A stretch of 64,000 bases of DNA from NCBI RefSeq assembly GCF_002864045.1, contig NZ_PJPV01000024.1, forward strand, positions 1 to 64,000, given 5' to 3'. This DNA is from Endozoicomonas acroporae (lineage in GTDB: Bacteria > Pseudomonadota > Gammaproteobacteria > Pseudomonadales > Endozoicomonadaceae). Both the position numbers and the translations under genes were made by a program. The notes beneath the pieces are model-generated. The model was not told the DNA's origin. It did no database searches and saw nothing but the letters and a program-made list of their open reading frames with translations. Each line of letters starts with the position of its first letter. Within the stretch, counting starts at the first letter, position 1. Below are positions 45,711 through 54,828 of the stretch, one piece after another.

Positions 45711-45814
45711 ACTAGTACATCATTTCGATGAGTTTGATGTGTAAAATCTCCGTTCACCCTGAGCGTCTTTCGACCCCGCTCAGGATGCACGGTCGAAGGG
45801 TGATTGGCACAGTA
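45711..45814. repeat. Partial copy of the CATGGTTTCAATGAG dispersed element
   Basis: The stretch ACTAGTACAT..ATTTC.ATGAGTTT..GTGTA.AATCTCCGTTCACCCTGAGCG parallels 58373-58430. The far end has lost its terminal arm. It holds CGACCCCGCTCAGGATGC and GGTCGAAGGGTG, the usual inner hairpin of this family. Confidence 0.6.
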
Positions 45815-45910
45815 TTCAGGGTAAGTAGACAAATTGCCCGAATAATCAAGAAATATCCGGGTCAGGAGGGAAAAGGCAGAGGGAGGACTGGCTACTCTTA
45901 CCAAATCCGT

Positions 45911-46210
45911 CGTAAAGCATCGCCCAATCGGGCGGTGATATAAGACAGGAGCGCGTAGAGCGCTCCGCTTGAGTTTTTGTTCATTCTTTACTACTTTTCA
46001 CTGGTCTTGTAGACCTACCGTCGGGCAGACGGGATGTTAAGTCTGCGGAGTTCGTGTGAGACTTGGGGAGCATGGGTTGATTCGCCATCGTAAAAGCTCC
46101 CACTGTGGAACTTTTATGCGATAACCAAGCCTGTTCCCTGAGCTACGGACTGTGAAACAGAAACGTTCTTGAGCGATCAAGAACCCTCGCCCGATAGGGC
46201 GGGGAGTGTC
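45911..46210 (+). mobile_element. Possible remnant of an IS200/IS605-type right end (omega-RNA-like region)
   Basis: Hairpins mark both ends: CATCGCCC-AATC-GGGCGGTG (45918-45937) and CCTCGCCC-GATA-GGGCGGGG (46185-46204), the latter followed by AGTGTCAG. This resembles the structured 3' end of TnpB-carrying elements, where omega-RNA is made. Plus-strand fragments such as CGVRVRLGEHGL and PSLFPELRTVKQ between stops might be a decayed TnpB tail, but no TnpB catalytic domain is present. This is inference from layout only. The rest of the 520-bp gap after malK shows no gene. Confidence 0.35.
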
Positions 46211-46228
46211 AGAGGTCGTTAAAATCCG

Positions 46229-46402
46229 CTATTTCAGCCTATTCCCATACTTGTCGTATCCGTACTGATGCAGTACATGCTCACGGGGTTTATGCTGTCT
46301 CGGTCTGGATGCATTCTGTGGGTCAACTGTCATCCAGCGTTTAAACAGGTGAATAATTAATGGAGATAACACTATCAACACAATCACAATGATATCAAAC
46401 AT
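46229..46402 (-). CDS. Small single-pass membrane protein (57 aa)
   Basis: A 57-residue frame, MFDIIVIVLIVLSPLIIHLF, then KRWMTVDPQNASRPRQHKPR and a polar Tyr-rich tail (YGYDKYGNRLK). One strong membrane helix (residues ~3-20) is followed by a basic cytoplasmic tail. Its ATG overlaps the end of the 46395-46832 gene by 8 bp on the same strand, which argues for coupled translation and a real gene. No family is recognised. Confidence 0.6.
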   Translation of the reverse strand: MFDIIVIVLIVLSPLIIHLFKRWMTVDPQNASRPRQHKPREHVLHQYGYDKYGNRLK

Positions 46403-46832
46403 TGTAGCAAATCTTCAGTTTACGAATGGGCATTCTACCATCAAGAGCCACAAGCATTGCACCGTCTTCATCAATGAATACATCACCACCAATGAATACA
46501 TCGCCACGGTCATTTACATCATCAATCACACCAGTCTCTCCCCTGGCAAGACGAATATATGTTTTCGCACCTTGGGTAATCATCTCGGCATGATGACGAC
46601 GCTCAGCCATACCAGGTGATTTCTGATTACTTTCTGGCCAAGCTTCAATAGCCTTATCAGACCAGAGAATCAAAGCATACGTCTTGCCGTTTATTTTCCG
46701 ACGCTCTTCGTTCCAACATGTCAACATAACAGAATTATCAGGACGGACAGCTCCCCAACTCCAACGGTAATTTTTGAGAGGAGCACCAACAAGTTCATAG
46801 AATAATTTGTTAGAAATAGTTGCCATTTTCAT
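46395..46832 (-). CDS. Hypothetical protein upstream of the small membrane protein
   Basis: A 145-residue soluble protein that opens LFYELVGAPLKNYRWSWGAVRPDNSVMLTCWNEERR. This Trp-rich opening looks conserved and structured, but I cannot name the family. A later stretch (NDRGDVFIGGDVFIDEDGAML) forms a short repeated strand pattern. It overlaps the 57-aa gene by 8 bp. The ATG sits in ATGA with the end of another short open frame upstream for which no start codon could be found. A function cannot be assigned. Confidence 0.55.
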   Translation of the reverse strand: MKMATISNKLFYELVGAPLKNYRWSWGAVRPDNSVMLTCWNEERRKINGKTYALILWSDKAIEAWPESNQKSPGMAERRHHAEMITQGAKTYIRLARGETGVIDDVNDRGDVFIGGDVFIDEDGAMLVALDGRMPIRKLKICYNV

Positions 46833-47000
46833 TCACCGTTTAAGTTATCAGTGAGGTTATTTTCAAGCTCTGTGATGTGGAACGAAAGAACTTTCCAGTT
46901 TTCTGAGCATAGCTTTTCAGTGATGCCAGCGTGCCCTGGCGAATGACTTTCCCGGGAGGCTATGGTCAGAAAACCGGATTATCAATCTCCGGCAAGAGCA

Positions 47001-47231
47001 TCAGGCATCCAGTAGAATGCTCTTTTCCTGTTGATATTCCAACAGCTCATCCAACCGACCCTGTACATGTTCGGCATTGTCAAGGTCACGAACAATGGGG
47101 ATACGATAGAGCTTTTTGGCTCGCTCAATATCCACAGACACTTGCGGAAACATTTCGTACACCGGTTTGTAGATATCTCCCCAGCCGATGTAACTCCAGG
47201 CCTGATCCGGAAAGTCCCGGTTCACTGGCAT
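47001..47231 (-). CDS. Hypothetical 76-aa protein
   Basis: A short frame (MPVNRDFPDQAWSYIGWGDIYKPVYEMFPQ...) that looks coding: balanced composition, a Trp/Tyr-rich start and a charged helical end. Its ATG overlaps the terminal TGA of the frameshifted gene at 47222-47606, as in a coupled operon. I know no family for it. Confidence 0.5.
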   Translation of the reverse strand: MPVNRDFPDQAWSYIGWGDIYKPVYEMFPQVSVDIERAKKLYRIPIVRDLDNAEHVQGRLDELLEYQQEKSILLDA

Positions 47232-47606
47232 AGAAGACCTCTTCGCCGGGTGATCATCATATCAATCTGAGCCTCGATTTCCTCCACAAGAGTGCCTGTC
47301 TGTTCCTGAAGCGTCTGGTTCATGCTTTTCCGCAGTTCTGCGGCCCGCCCGGCAGAAACCGAGCCGATATTCCAGCACATCACGAAACCCGAAGGTACTC
47401 TCGATAAACTTCAGGTCAGCTTCAGGTGTATCCAGCATTTCTTCACCAAACTCAATAAACTGTTCAGACAGTTTCGGAAGACCGGGAACCGACCAATCGG
47501 TATCCATTACTGTCTGTCTCTTTTTAAGCTGAACCTGTTTCTTCTTCCGACGTTTCAGCTCTTTCTGCCGACGCTTCTGACCTGCGGAGAGTTTGGCCAT
47601 GTTCAA
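47222..47606 (-). pseudogene. Hypothetical protein gene, probably frameshifted
   Basis: The first frame runs MNMAKLSAGQKRRQKELKRR (very basic start) through LSEQFIEFGEEMLDTPEADLKFIESTFGFRDVLEYRLGF, then continues as unlikely sequence (CRAGRRTAEKHEPDASG). In another frame, from about 47365 onward, the DNA reads GRAAELRKSMNQTLQEQTGTLVEEIEAQIDMMITRRR and ends at a TGA that overlaps the next ATG. The second part looks far more protein-like, so a one-base shift within the GC-rich 47350-47365 stretch is likely. A sequencing error is the other explanation. No family is recognised. Confidence 0.5.
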
Positions 47607-47731
47607 TTACCTGAGCCTGATCATTAAATCAATTCAGATACCGTCTATACTGTTTTCACTAATATCTGCGCCCTGCCGTTATCAACGGTTATGTTTCGTT
47701 ACCCCTGAAGTCACCCATAAAAGAGTCCACC

Positions 47732-49978
47732 ATGCACGAGATAAAGCAGATTGATGCCCTCGCCGAGCTTTGTGGTATTCCCGCCCACTATATCGATGCC
47801 GCTGGCAACCCAGTCACCATTGAGAAGGACTTTAAACTCAATGCGCTAAAAGCCATGGGGGTTGCTGCGGGAAACGAGCTGGAAGTCCAGGCCTCCATCG
47901 ACGGCATTCTCAGAAAGCAATGGTCGTCATTGATTCCTGTGGTTCACGTGGTTCACTGCGGAGCACTTTTTACAGTTCCCGTTCAGGTTGACGAAGCCCA
48001 TCGGAATGAATCGCTGCGTGGTGAAATCATTCTGGAAGACAACCGTTCAATACCACTGGCCATAAACCTGTCAGAACTTCCGGAAGAAGACCGGCTCTCG
48101 GTGGACCAGCAGGAGCGAATACGCCTGCTCTGCCCGCTGCCGGAAGACCTGCCGGCAGGCTACCATCAGCTGTCCGTTACTCTTTCTGCTCATCAAGAAG
48201 CTGATCATCACGACAGTTGCCGCCTGATCGTCGCGCCACAGGCCTGCTACGAGCCTGATATTCTCAGCTTTGAACAGCCCGGGCCAACGGAAAAAATCTG
48301 GGGAGTCAGTGTCCAGCTCTATACACTGCGCTCAGAAAACAACTGGGGAATGGGGGATTTCAGTGACCTGAAGCAGCTGGTGAACAAACTCGGGCCACAA
48401 GGGGCGGATATTGTCGGCCTGAATCCAATTCATTCGCTCTACCCGTCCAATCCTCTGCATTGCAGTCCTTACAGCCCATCGAGCCGAAATTTTATTAATC
48501 CATTGTATATCGATGTTACGGCGTTGCAGGAGTATCAGGATTCGGCGGAAATACAGCAACATGTGAACAGTGACGACTTTCTGCGTCAGTTACAGAAAGC
48601 CAGGGACAGCTCACATGTGGAGTATGACCGGGTGGCTTCACTGAAATTTTCAGTACTGGAAATGGCTTTCAGCTATTTTGAGAAACATGCTTCTGGTCAA
48701 AAGGCTTCTGATCAAAAAGAAAGCACCAATCAATCCTGCAAGTCAGCTGACTTTAGCCATTACTGTGAAGAAAAAGGTCAGGACCTGGAGCTTCAGACCA
48801 CCTATGAAGCCCTCTTTGAGCACTTCAGATCCAGAGATATCAATAGCTGGGGCTGGAATTGCTGGCCTGCGGACTATCAGGACCCTGACAGCCCGAGTGT
48901 GAAGGATTTTGTTGCCCGCTCAAAAGAGCGAGTCCGATTTTATATGTACCTGCAGTGGCTGGCCGAACAACAACTGGCTGAAGCCCAGCAGGCCGCCGTT
49001 GAGTCCGGCATGCGTGTCGGTATTTACCGGGACCTTGCCGTAGGCGTCGACCGGGGCGGTGCCGATGTCTGGGCCCACCGTGATGACTATGTTCTCAATG
49101 CCAGCGTCGGTGCCCCTCCCGATACCGTTGCGCCACAGGGGCAGAACTGGGGACTCCCGCCCTTCAACCCAAACAGGCTGCGGGAGCAGGCCTATGCACC
49201 ATTTATCGATATGGTTTATGCCAATATGCAGCACTGCGCTGCACTGCGTATTGATCATGTGATGGGGATACTCCGGCTCTGGTGGTGTCCACCGGATAAA
49301 ACCGCAGACTATGGTGTCTACGTTAATTATCCACTGAATGACCTGCTAGGCATCATTAAACTGGAAAGCCAGCGACAGCAGTGCCTGATTTTTGGTGAAG
49401 ACCTGGGAACCGTACCGCCGGAAATAGAAGCAGCACTGCCAGCAGCCCACTGCTACTCCAATGAAGTGGTGCTTTTTTCCAGGGTCGAAGATCATTTTCT
49501 GGCACCAGCAAAGTACAAATCGCGAGCCCTGACCTGTATTTCCAATCACGATATTCCCACACTCAGGGCCTGGTGGAACTGTAATGATCTTGATTTACGA
49601 CAGGAGCTGGGTATCTACGATTGGGTCAGAACAGAACAGGAAAAAGTTGCACGGCATGAAGACAAACTGGCTCTGCTCAACACCCTTGCCGATATTGGCG
49701 AAGCGCCTTATGGCGTAGACCCCAGTGATTTAAACTCTATGGGCTATAGCCGGGAACTGATGGAAAAGATCCACTACTACCTGGGCAAAACTGCATCCAA
49801 AATCATTGTTATCCAGCTGGAAGATGTGCTTGAACTGGATACTCCGGTCAATGTCCCCGGCACCAGCAGCGAGTACCGTAACTGGAGCCGCAAACTGACC
49901 CGCACTATCAGCGAGATATTTGCCAGTGAGGAAAACCGGGTATTGTTCAAAAATCTTGGGCTGACCCGTAAGGCCTGA
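47732..49978 (+). CDS. malQ: 4-alpha-glucanotransferase MalQ (amylomaltase)
   Basis: MalQ disproportionates maltodextrins in the cytoplasm and feeds glycogen phosphorylase. The 748-residue product belongs to the long, E. coli-like MalQ class. GH77 motifs are visible: VQLYTLRSENNWGMGDFSDL, YRDLAVGVDRGGADVWA, LRIDHVMGILRLWW with the nucleophile, FGEDLGTVPPEIEAAL with the acid, and ISNHDIPTLRAWW. A short low-complexity insert (ASGQKASDQKESTNQS) lies near residue 320. A decayed second copy of the 3' part lies at 54528-54813. Confidence 0.96.
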   Translation: MHEIKQIDALAELCGIPAHYIDAAGNPVTIEKDFKLNALKAMGVAAGNELEVQASIDGILRKQWSSLIPVVHVVHCGALFTVPVQVDEAHRNESLRGEIILEDNRSIPLAINLSELPEEDRLSVDQQERIRLLCPLPEDLPAGYHQLSVTLSAHQEADHHDSCRLIVAPQACYEPDILSFEQPGPTEKIWGVSVQLYTLRSENNWGMGDFSDLKQLVNKLGPQGADIVGLNPIHSLYPSNPLHCSPYSPSSRNFINPLYIDVTALQEYQDSAEIQQHVNSDDFLRQLQKARDSSHVEYDRVASLKFSVLEMAFSYFEKHASGQKASDQKESTNQSCKSADFSHYCEEKGQDLELQTTYEALFEHFRSRDINSWGWNCWPADYQDPDSPSVKDFVARSKERVRFYMYLQWLAEQQLAEAQQAAVESGMRVGIYRDLAVGVDRGGADVWAHRDDYVLNASVGAPPDTVAPQGQNWGLPPFNPNRLREQAYAPFIDMVYANMQHCAALRIDHVMGILRLWWCPPDKTADYGVYVNYPLNDLLGIIKLESQRQQCLIFGEDLGTVPPEIEAALPAAHCYSNEVVLFSRVEDHFLAPAKYKSRALTCISNHDIPTLRAWWNCNDLDLRQELGIYDWVRTEQEKVARHEDKLALLNTLADIGEAPYGVDPSDLNSMGYSRELMEKIHYYLGKTASKIIVIQLEDVLELDTPVNVPGTSSEYRNWSRKLTRTISEIFASEENRVLFKNLGLTRKA

Positions 49979-50102
49979 AAACCCTGAGGAACAGTCTTTA
50001 ATTAACCCTGAATTCGTATCAAAAATTCATAACCGTGTTTGAGTGTCCAAAAAACTAAAACCGCTTCAGATGTAAACTACACTTACCCAACATCGTCCCG
50101 GT

Positions 50103-50126
50103 TATGTACGACTTGGAACGTACATA
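50103..50126. promoter_or_regulatory. Palindrome upstream of the outer-membrane barrel gene
   Basis: TATGTACG (50103-50110) and CGTACATA (50119-50126) are perfect 8-bp inverted arms with an 8-base spacer. It ends 54 bp before the start codon and lacks a T-run, so it looks like an operator for a dimeric regulator. Confidence 0.4.
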
Positions 50127-50180
50127 TATCTTAGATCTTCTCCAACTCTACTCCTTCACACAACAGATCTGGTACCACCT

Positions 50181-50960
50181 ATGATAAGCGGCAAAAACAG
50201 CTATTTTGCATATTTTGCAAGAGCAGGCATAAAGGTGTTTGCCATTGGTATTTTGCCTTTTCTCTTCCTTGGAACATCCTTTGCCAGTGAGCATCCCTGG
50301 GATAATGGTGTGTGGTTTGCCCAATTGGGAGGGGGGACTGCATTAAGCAGAAGCCTTGAAGATGATCGAACGTTAAAACATGCCGGGTTTGATCTACAAG
50401 ACCGATTTAAAAACTGGCAAAGCGACCAGCATGGTTTTTTGGGGCTGCTATCCGGAGGCTATGAAATTCCCTGGCAGAACTATCAAGTTCGTTTAGCCGT
50501 TAGTTATAACCAGATGGGCGAGCTCGAACACAAAGGCGTCAGGGGTCCCACGGGTGATCTGGAAAACACTGATCTCAATTATCGCTACAAAACCCGCAGT
50601 CGGCAGCTAATGGCTGAAGCCGGTATTCAGCTGCCTGTAACAGACCACAAAATGACCTTTATACAGCTGGGCCTTGGTCTTGGCATCGGCTGGAATAAGT
50701 TTCAAGGATTTTCGATAACGCCTGCCGAGGGCAGTATGTCTTCCCTGAATATTTCTGATCATAAAGAAAGTCAGCTGGCCTGGAGCCTGGGCGTATCGAT
50801 TGCTGTTCCTGTCCATGAATCGTTGGGCCTGGAGGCAGGCTATCGCTATTTGCATGGGGGCAAGATTAAATCAGCAAACAGCAGTCAGTACTCCTCACCG
50901 CTGGTGGACGACACGCTGGCCTTCCATTTGTATGAGGCTCGCCTGACATGGCGTTTTTGA
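50181..50960 (+). CDS. Outer-membrane beta-barrel protein
   Basis: A 259-residue protein with a long signal region (KVFAIGILPFLFLGTSFAS, cut near residue 37). Alternating strands follow and the chain ends in YEARLTWRF, the C-terminal aromatic that BAM recognises. GLEAGYRYLHGGKI is the usual penultimate strand of OmpA/OmpW-like eight-strand barrels. No periplasmic domain is present. It lies 29 bp before the pullulanase gene on the same strand, so a role at the cell surface with that enzyme is possible but unproven. Confidence 0.75.
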   Translation: MISGKNSYFAYFARAGIKVFAIGILPFLFLGTSFASEHPWDNGVWFAQLGGGTALSRSLEDDRTLKHAGFDLQDRFKNWQSDQHGFLGLLSGGYEIPWQNYQVRLAVSYNQMGELEHKGVRGPTGDLENTDLNYRYKTRSRQLMAEAGIQLPVTDHKMTFIQLGLGLGIGWNKFQGFSITPAEGSMSSLNISDHKESQLAWSLGVSIAVPVHESLGLEAGYRYLHGGKIKSANSSQYSSPLVDDTLAFHLYEARLTWRF

Positions 50961-50989
50961 ATTCCCGGTTTCCCTGATGGATCTCTGTT

Positions 50990-53900
50990 ATGAATATTGC
51001 CACAAAACTTCTGTTTCCGGCTCTGGTTCTGACCAATCATTTGCATGCCGCCGGGTTGGTGGAAATCATTGCAACACAGGCCTTGCCGGAACAGCTGCTG
51101 AAAGGTGAAGAAGCCACCGTGACCTGGCTGGTCAGGTCATTGTCAAAAACCACACTCCCTGATTTTCAGGTAACGCCTGCGGGGGTGAAAATCACGGCAA
51201 GCACTTGTACTGATCAGCTTTCTGCCAAAGAAATCTGTCAGGTGAGCGGTCGATTCCCGGCCAATGAAACCGGGGATTTTTCGGTTAAGCTTGAAGCCAG
51301 CGCGGCAAAACAGGCTTATCGATTCACCAGCGCTGTAGCATCGGTGCATGTTTTTGAAGAGAGTCCGGGTAAACCTGCCGACAAAGAAGCCATCCTTTAT
51401 TACCAACGTCCGGACGGTATTTACCAGGGCTGGGGGCTGCATCTGTTCAATAACGACAACTGCAAGGCTTTTGGCAAAACAGATACCGACTGGAACCAGC
51501 CCTGGATGCCAGAAAGCATTACCCGGACTTATGGTGCGCTCTATCGGATACCACTTTCGGACACTTTTTCCAAGGTGCAAGATGACTGCCTGAATTTTAT
51601 TGTGCACAAAGGCGATGAAAAAGACCTTGGTGGTGACATGGCCTGGCATTTTTCTGATACAGATAGTCAACTTGCCTATACCTACAGTGGTTACAACCTG
51701 ATTTCATCGACGCCACTGGACGGCCCGCCTCTGATGGTTGACGGTGCAAAAGCGCACTGGGTTTCCTCTGCCACCCTGCTCTGGAATGAAGGTGGCGGTT
51801 CGGATGTTGATAGAGCAGAGCTGCTGTATTCAGACGACGCCAGCATCATACTCAAGGAGGGTAATATATCTGGAAAATATCAAACTATTTCACTTGCCAA
51901 AGGCGGCAATAACAACAGTGTGCGAGAAAAACTCCCCCACCTGATGAATCGCAGCCCTCTGACTGTTTCTGCCGATCTTGCGGTCATTAAAAAAGCCCTG
52001 AAAGGTCAGTTGCTGGCGGTGGCCTATAAAGGAAACCAGCCCAAATACGCTACAAAGGTTCAGGTTCAGGGCTTGCTTGATGAGTTGTATAAGTACAACG
52101 GTGAATTAGGAGCCATTGTGGGTGACTCCGGTATCGATTTTAAACTCTGGGCACCTACTGCCCGGAATGTGCGCCTGGTGACCACGTCTGCAAGCAAAAC
52201 TTCTGCAAACAAAGCAACCGACCGTAAGTTTCATGACATGATTGAAAGCGCTGCGGGCGTCTGGAGCTACAGAGCTGACAATAAGGATTATGACCGATCT
52301 TTTTATCGCTATGCGGTTACTGTCTTCCATCCTCAGACTGACAAGATCGAAACTTATGAAGTGACTGACCCATATTCCCTGAGTTTATCGACTAACAGCC
52401 AATACTCTCAGGTCGTTGACCTCAACGACCCATCGCTTAAGCCCCAAGGTTGGGATAGTGTTCAATATTCCCAACAAGACCCTGAAGATATGGTGCTTTA
52501 TGAAACCCATATCCGGGATTACAGCATTAATACCTCCGGCTTGGCCAATCCTGGCAAATTCAAGGCCTTTACGGAAGCTAAAGCCAACACCCATTTGCAA
52601 CAATTGCAAGCTGCAGGCCTGACCCATATACACTTGCTGCCAGCTTTTGATATAGCCACCGTTGATGAAGTCCCGGCGAATCGGATTGATATTTCCCAGA
52701 CTATGGAGCAACTGTGCGCCAGAAAGGAAGTACAGGCTGATACCGACTATTTCCGCACTTTTTGTAGCAACCCGCAGTCAGGCCAAACCATTCAAGCTTA
52801 TCTGCAATCCCTTGATTCTGAGACAGACCGGGCTCAATACCTCTACCAACACATCCGCCCTGTCGACAGCTTTAACTGGGGCTATGACCCGCTGCATTAC
52901 ACCGTTCCTGAGGGCAGCTATGCCACTGATCCAGACGGGATCACGCGAATCATTGAATTCCGGGAAATGGTGAAAGCTTTGAAAGCTGCAAATCTGGGCG
53001 TGGTAATGGATGTTGTTTATAACCACACTCATGCCCACGGTGTTGGCAACCATTCTGTGCTGGATCGAATTGTCCCCTGGTATTACCAACGCTTAAACCC
53101 CGACAGCGGCATCGTTGAAAGCTCAACTTGCTGTTCAAATACCGCCTCTGAGTTCCACATGATGGAGAAACTCATGATCGACTCTCTCAAGGTCTGGGTT
53201 AAAGACTACAAAGTGGATGCGTTTCGTTTCGACTTGATGGGGCACCATCTCAAGCGCAATATTGAGAAAGCACTGATGGCCGTTAAAGCCATTAACCCTG
53301 GTATCTATTTTTATGGTGAAGGCTGGGAGTTTGGTGAAGTCGCTGGCAATGCCAGAGGCATTAACGCCAATCAGTTTAATATGGCCGGGACAGGGGTCGG
53401 CACATTCACTGACCGGATGAGAGACCGGATTCGTGGTGGTAGCCCTTTTGATCAGGGCGATGCTCTGCGGCAAACCCAGGGCTATGCCTCAGGACTCCAT
53501 TATCACCCAAACGACAAAACAGCAGAGGCAAAGGCGGCTTTGTGCGCCCATACGGATATCATCCGCCTGGGTATGGCCGCCAATTTGAAAAACTTCCGAT
53601 TTGTTGATTGTCACGGCACCCTTCGTTACGGTTTTGATTTTGACTACAACGGTGCTCCCGCCGGATATAGCCTCGACCCACAGGAAGTGATCAACTACGT
53701 CTCAAAGCATGACAACCAAACCCTGTGGGATATCCTGATGTACAAGCTTCCTGAAGGTATGCCGACGGCCAACCGTGTCAAGCTGCATAATCTGGCGCTG
53801 GGCATCACGCTGTTAAGCCAGGGTGTTCCCTTTATTCATGCTGGCTCCGAACGGTTGCGCTCGAAATCCATGGAAAGAGACAGTTACGATTCCGGCGACT

Positions 53901-54418
53901 GGTATAACCGGATGCCTGACGACGACAATAACTATTGGAATCAGGGCTTGCCAAGAAAAGACAAGGACGGAGCGAACTGGGCCCTGATTAAAAAGATCAT
54001 CTCAGATAGCACCACACGACCGGATAAGGAGAATATAGCTGCCGCAGATGCCTATTTTCAGAAGATGCTGAGAATTCGTAAAAGTTCTCCTCTATTTCGC
54101 CTCAAGACAGAGCAGGACGTTATCGACCGGATTACTTATCTGAACACCGGGCCGGACCAGATTCCGGGTTTGATTGTTCAGCGCATCAGCGATAAGGCAC
54201 CATTTCAGAGTATTGATGACCAGTATGAGGTGATCATTGTTGCTGTGAACCCATCCGGTGACGAAATGGCTTTCGATCTGCCGGAATCTGAAAGTGGTAC
54301 TTATTCACTTCACCCCTTTTTGCTGCAGGATATACCAGAGCGTTTCCGTACATCCTCCAATGGTCAATTACGGATACCGCCTTTGTCCATTGTCGTTTTT
54401 GTCCAGGATGAGGCTTAG
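50990..54418 (+). CDS. pulA: Secreted pullulanase-type alpha-1,6-glucosidase
   Basis: A 1142-residue debranching enzyme with a signal peptide (LLFPALVLTNHLHAAG, no lipobox Cys). The order is an N-terminal Ig-like stretch, CBM41 (ILYYQRPDGIYQGWGLHLFN near residue 138), CBM48 (GIDFKLWAPTARNVRLV near residue 382), the GH13 core and a C-terminal barrel tail. Catalytic motifs are VVMDVVYNHTHAHG, VDAFRFDLMGHH (nucleophile Asp near 747), YFYGEGWEF (acid Glu near 776) and YVSKHDNQTLWD near 905. It cleaves alpha-1,6 links of glycogen, pullulan or starch outside the cytoplasm and supplies linear maltodextrins for LamB and MalEFGK. Confidence 0.95.
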   Translation: MNIATKLLFPALVLTNHLHAAGLVEIIATQALPEQLLKGEEATVTWLVRSLSKTTLPDFQVTPAGVKITASTCTDQLSAKEICQVSGRFPANETGDFSVKLEASAAKQAYRFTSAVASVHVFEESPGKPADKEAILYYQRPDGIYQGWGLHLFNNDNCKAFGKTDTDWNQPWMPESITRTYGALYRIPLSDTFSKVQDDCLNFIVHKGDEKDLGGDMAWHFSDTDSQLAYTYSGYNLISSTPLDGPPLMVDGAKAHWVSSATLLWNEGGGSDVDRAELLYSDDASIILKEGNISGKYQTISLAKGGNNNSVREKLPHLMNRSPLTVSADLAVIKKALKGQLLAVAYKGNQPKYATKVQVQGLLDELYKYNGELGAIVGDSGIDFKLWAPTARNVRLVTTSASKTSANKATDRKFHDMIESAAGVWSYRADNKDYDRSFYRYAVTVFHPQTDKIETYEVTDPYSLSLSTNSQYSQVVDLNDPSLKPQGWDSVQYSQQDPEDMVLYETHIRDYSINTSGLANPGKFKAFTEAKANTHLQQLQAAGLTHIHLLPAFDIATVDEVPANRIDISQTMEQLCARKEVQADTDYFRTFCSNPQSGQTIQAYLQSLDSETDRAQYLYQHIRPVDSFNWGYDPLHYTVPEGSYATDPDGITRIIEFREMVKALKAANLGVVMDVVYNHTHAHGVGNHSVLDRIVPWYYQRLNPDSGIVESSTCCSNTASEFHMMEKLMIDSLKVWVKDYKVDAFRFDLMGHHLKRNIEKALMAVKAINPGIYFYGEGWEFGEVAGNARGINANQFNMAGTGVGTFTDRMRDRIRGGSPFDQGDALRQTQGYASGLHYHPNDKTAEAKAALCAHTDIIRLGMAANLKNFRFVDCHGTLRYGFDFDYNGAPAGYSLDPQEVINYVSKHDNQTLWDILMYKLPEGMPTANRVKLHNLALGITLLSQGVPFIHAGSERLRSKSMERDSYDSGDWYNRMPDDDNNYWNQGLPRKDKDGANWALIKKIISDSTTRPDKENIAAADAYFQKMLRIRKSSPLFRLKTEQDVIDRITYLNTGPDQIPGLIVQRISDKAPFQSIDDQYEVIIVAVNPSGDEMAFDLPESESGTYSLHPFLLQDIPERFRTSSNGQLRIPPLSIVVFVQDEA

Positions 54419-54453
54419 GAACGGTCATTTAATAACTTTGACAGTTTAATAAG

Positions 54454-54526
54454 CGCTGCCCGCTGCCCGCCACCCGCTGCTCGAAAAAGACAGGCCGTTT
54501 GTGCTTTTGCGGGAAGCGGGAAGCAA
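54454..54526. repeat. GC-rich REP-like palindrome, copy 2
   Basis: GCGCTGCCCGCTGCCCGCC... and GCTTTTGCGGGAAGCGGGAAGC resemble the repeat at 44475-44547 but pair less well. It ends exactly where the malQ fragment begins, so it may mark the break that truncated that copy. Confidence 0.65.
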
Positions 54527-54527
54527 T

Positions 54528-54813
54528 GTCCTCTTTCTGATCTTCGGTGAAGACTTGGGGGCATTCACCCCACAAGTTGAAGCGGTAATGCCTGCTGCAC
54601 ACTGTGATTCCAATGAACTGGTGTTTTTTCCAGAACTGGTGATCACTTTATGACACCACCTGCGTATAAATCACGAACGCTGACCTGCATCTCCAGTCAC
54701 GACATTCACACCCTCAAGACCTGATGGAACTGCAACGAAGGATTTACTTTGCTGGCGACGAAAACCGGCGTTTTTTTCAAAACTCCGGTTTGACCCGCAG
54801 AGCCTGGCCATAA
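54528..54813 (+). pseudogene. Decayed 3' fragment of a second malQ
   Basis: Three stretches match MalQ in order but in different frames. LFLIFGEDLGAFTPQVEAVMPAAHCDSNELVFF parallels LIFGEDLGTVPPEIEAALPAAHCYSNEVVLF. PPAYKSRTLTCISSHDIHTLKT parallels PAKYKSRALTCISNHDIPTLRA. FAGDENRRFFQNSGLTRRA before a stop parallels the MalQ end FASEENRVLFKNLGLTRKA. Frameshifts, an in-frame TGA (TGATGGAACTG for WWNC) and a large internal deletion show it is dead. It implies that an ancestral duplication once placed malQ on both sides of the barrel-pulA pair. Confidence 0.85.
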
Positions 54814-54828
54814 AAAGGTTAAGAAGTG

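Noticed and set aside
46833-46975. Open frame ending in ATGA overlap with the 46395-46832 gene
   Set aside because: The translated end (SENWKVLSFHITELENNL) looks plausible, but no start codon could be found, so it is at most a remnant.
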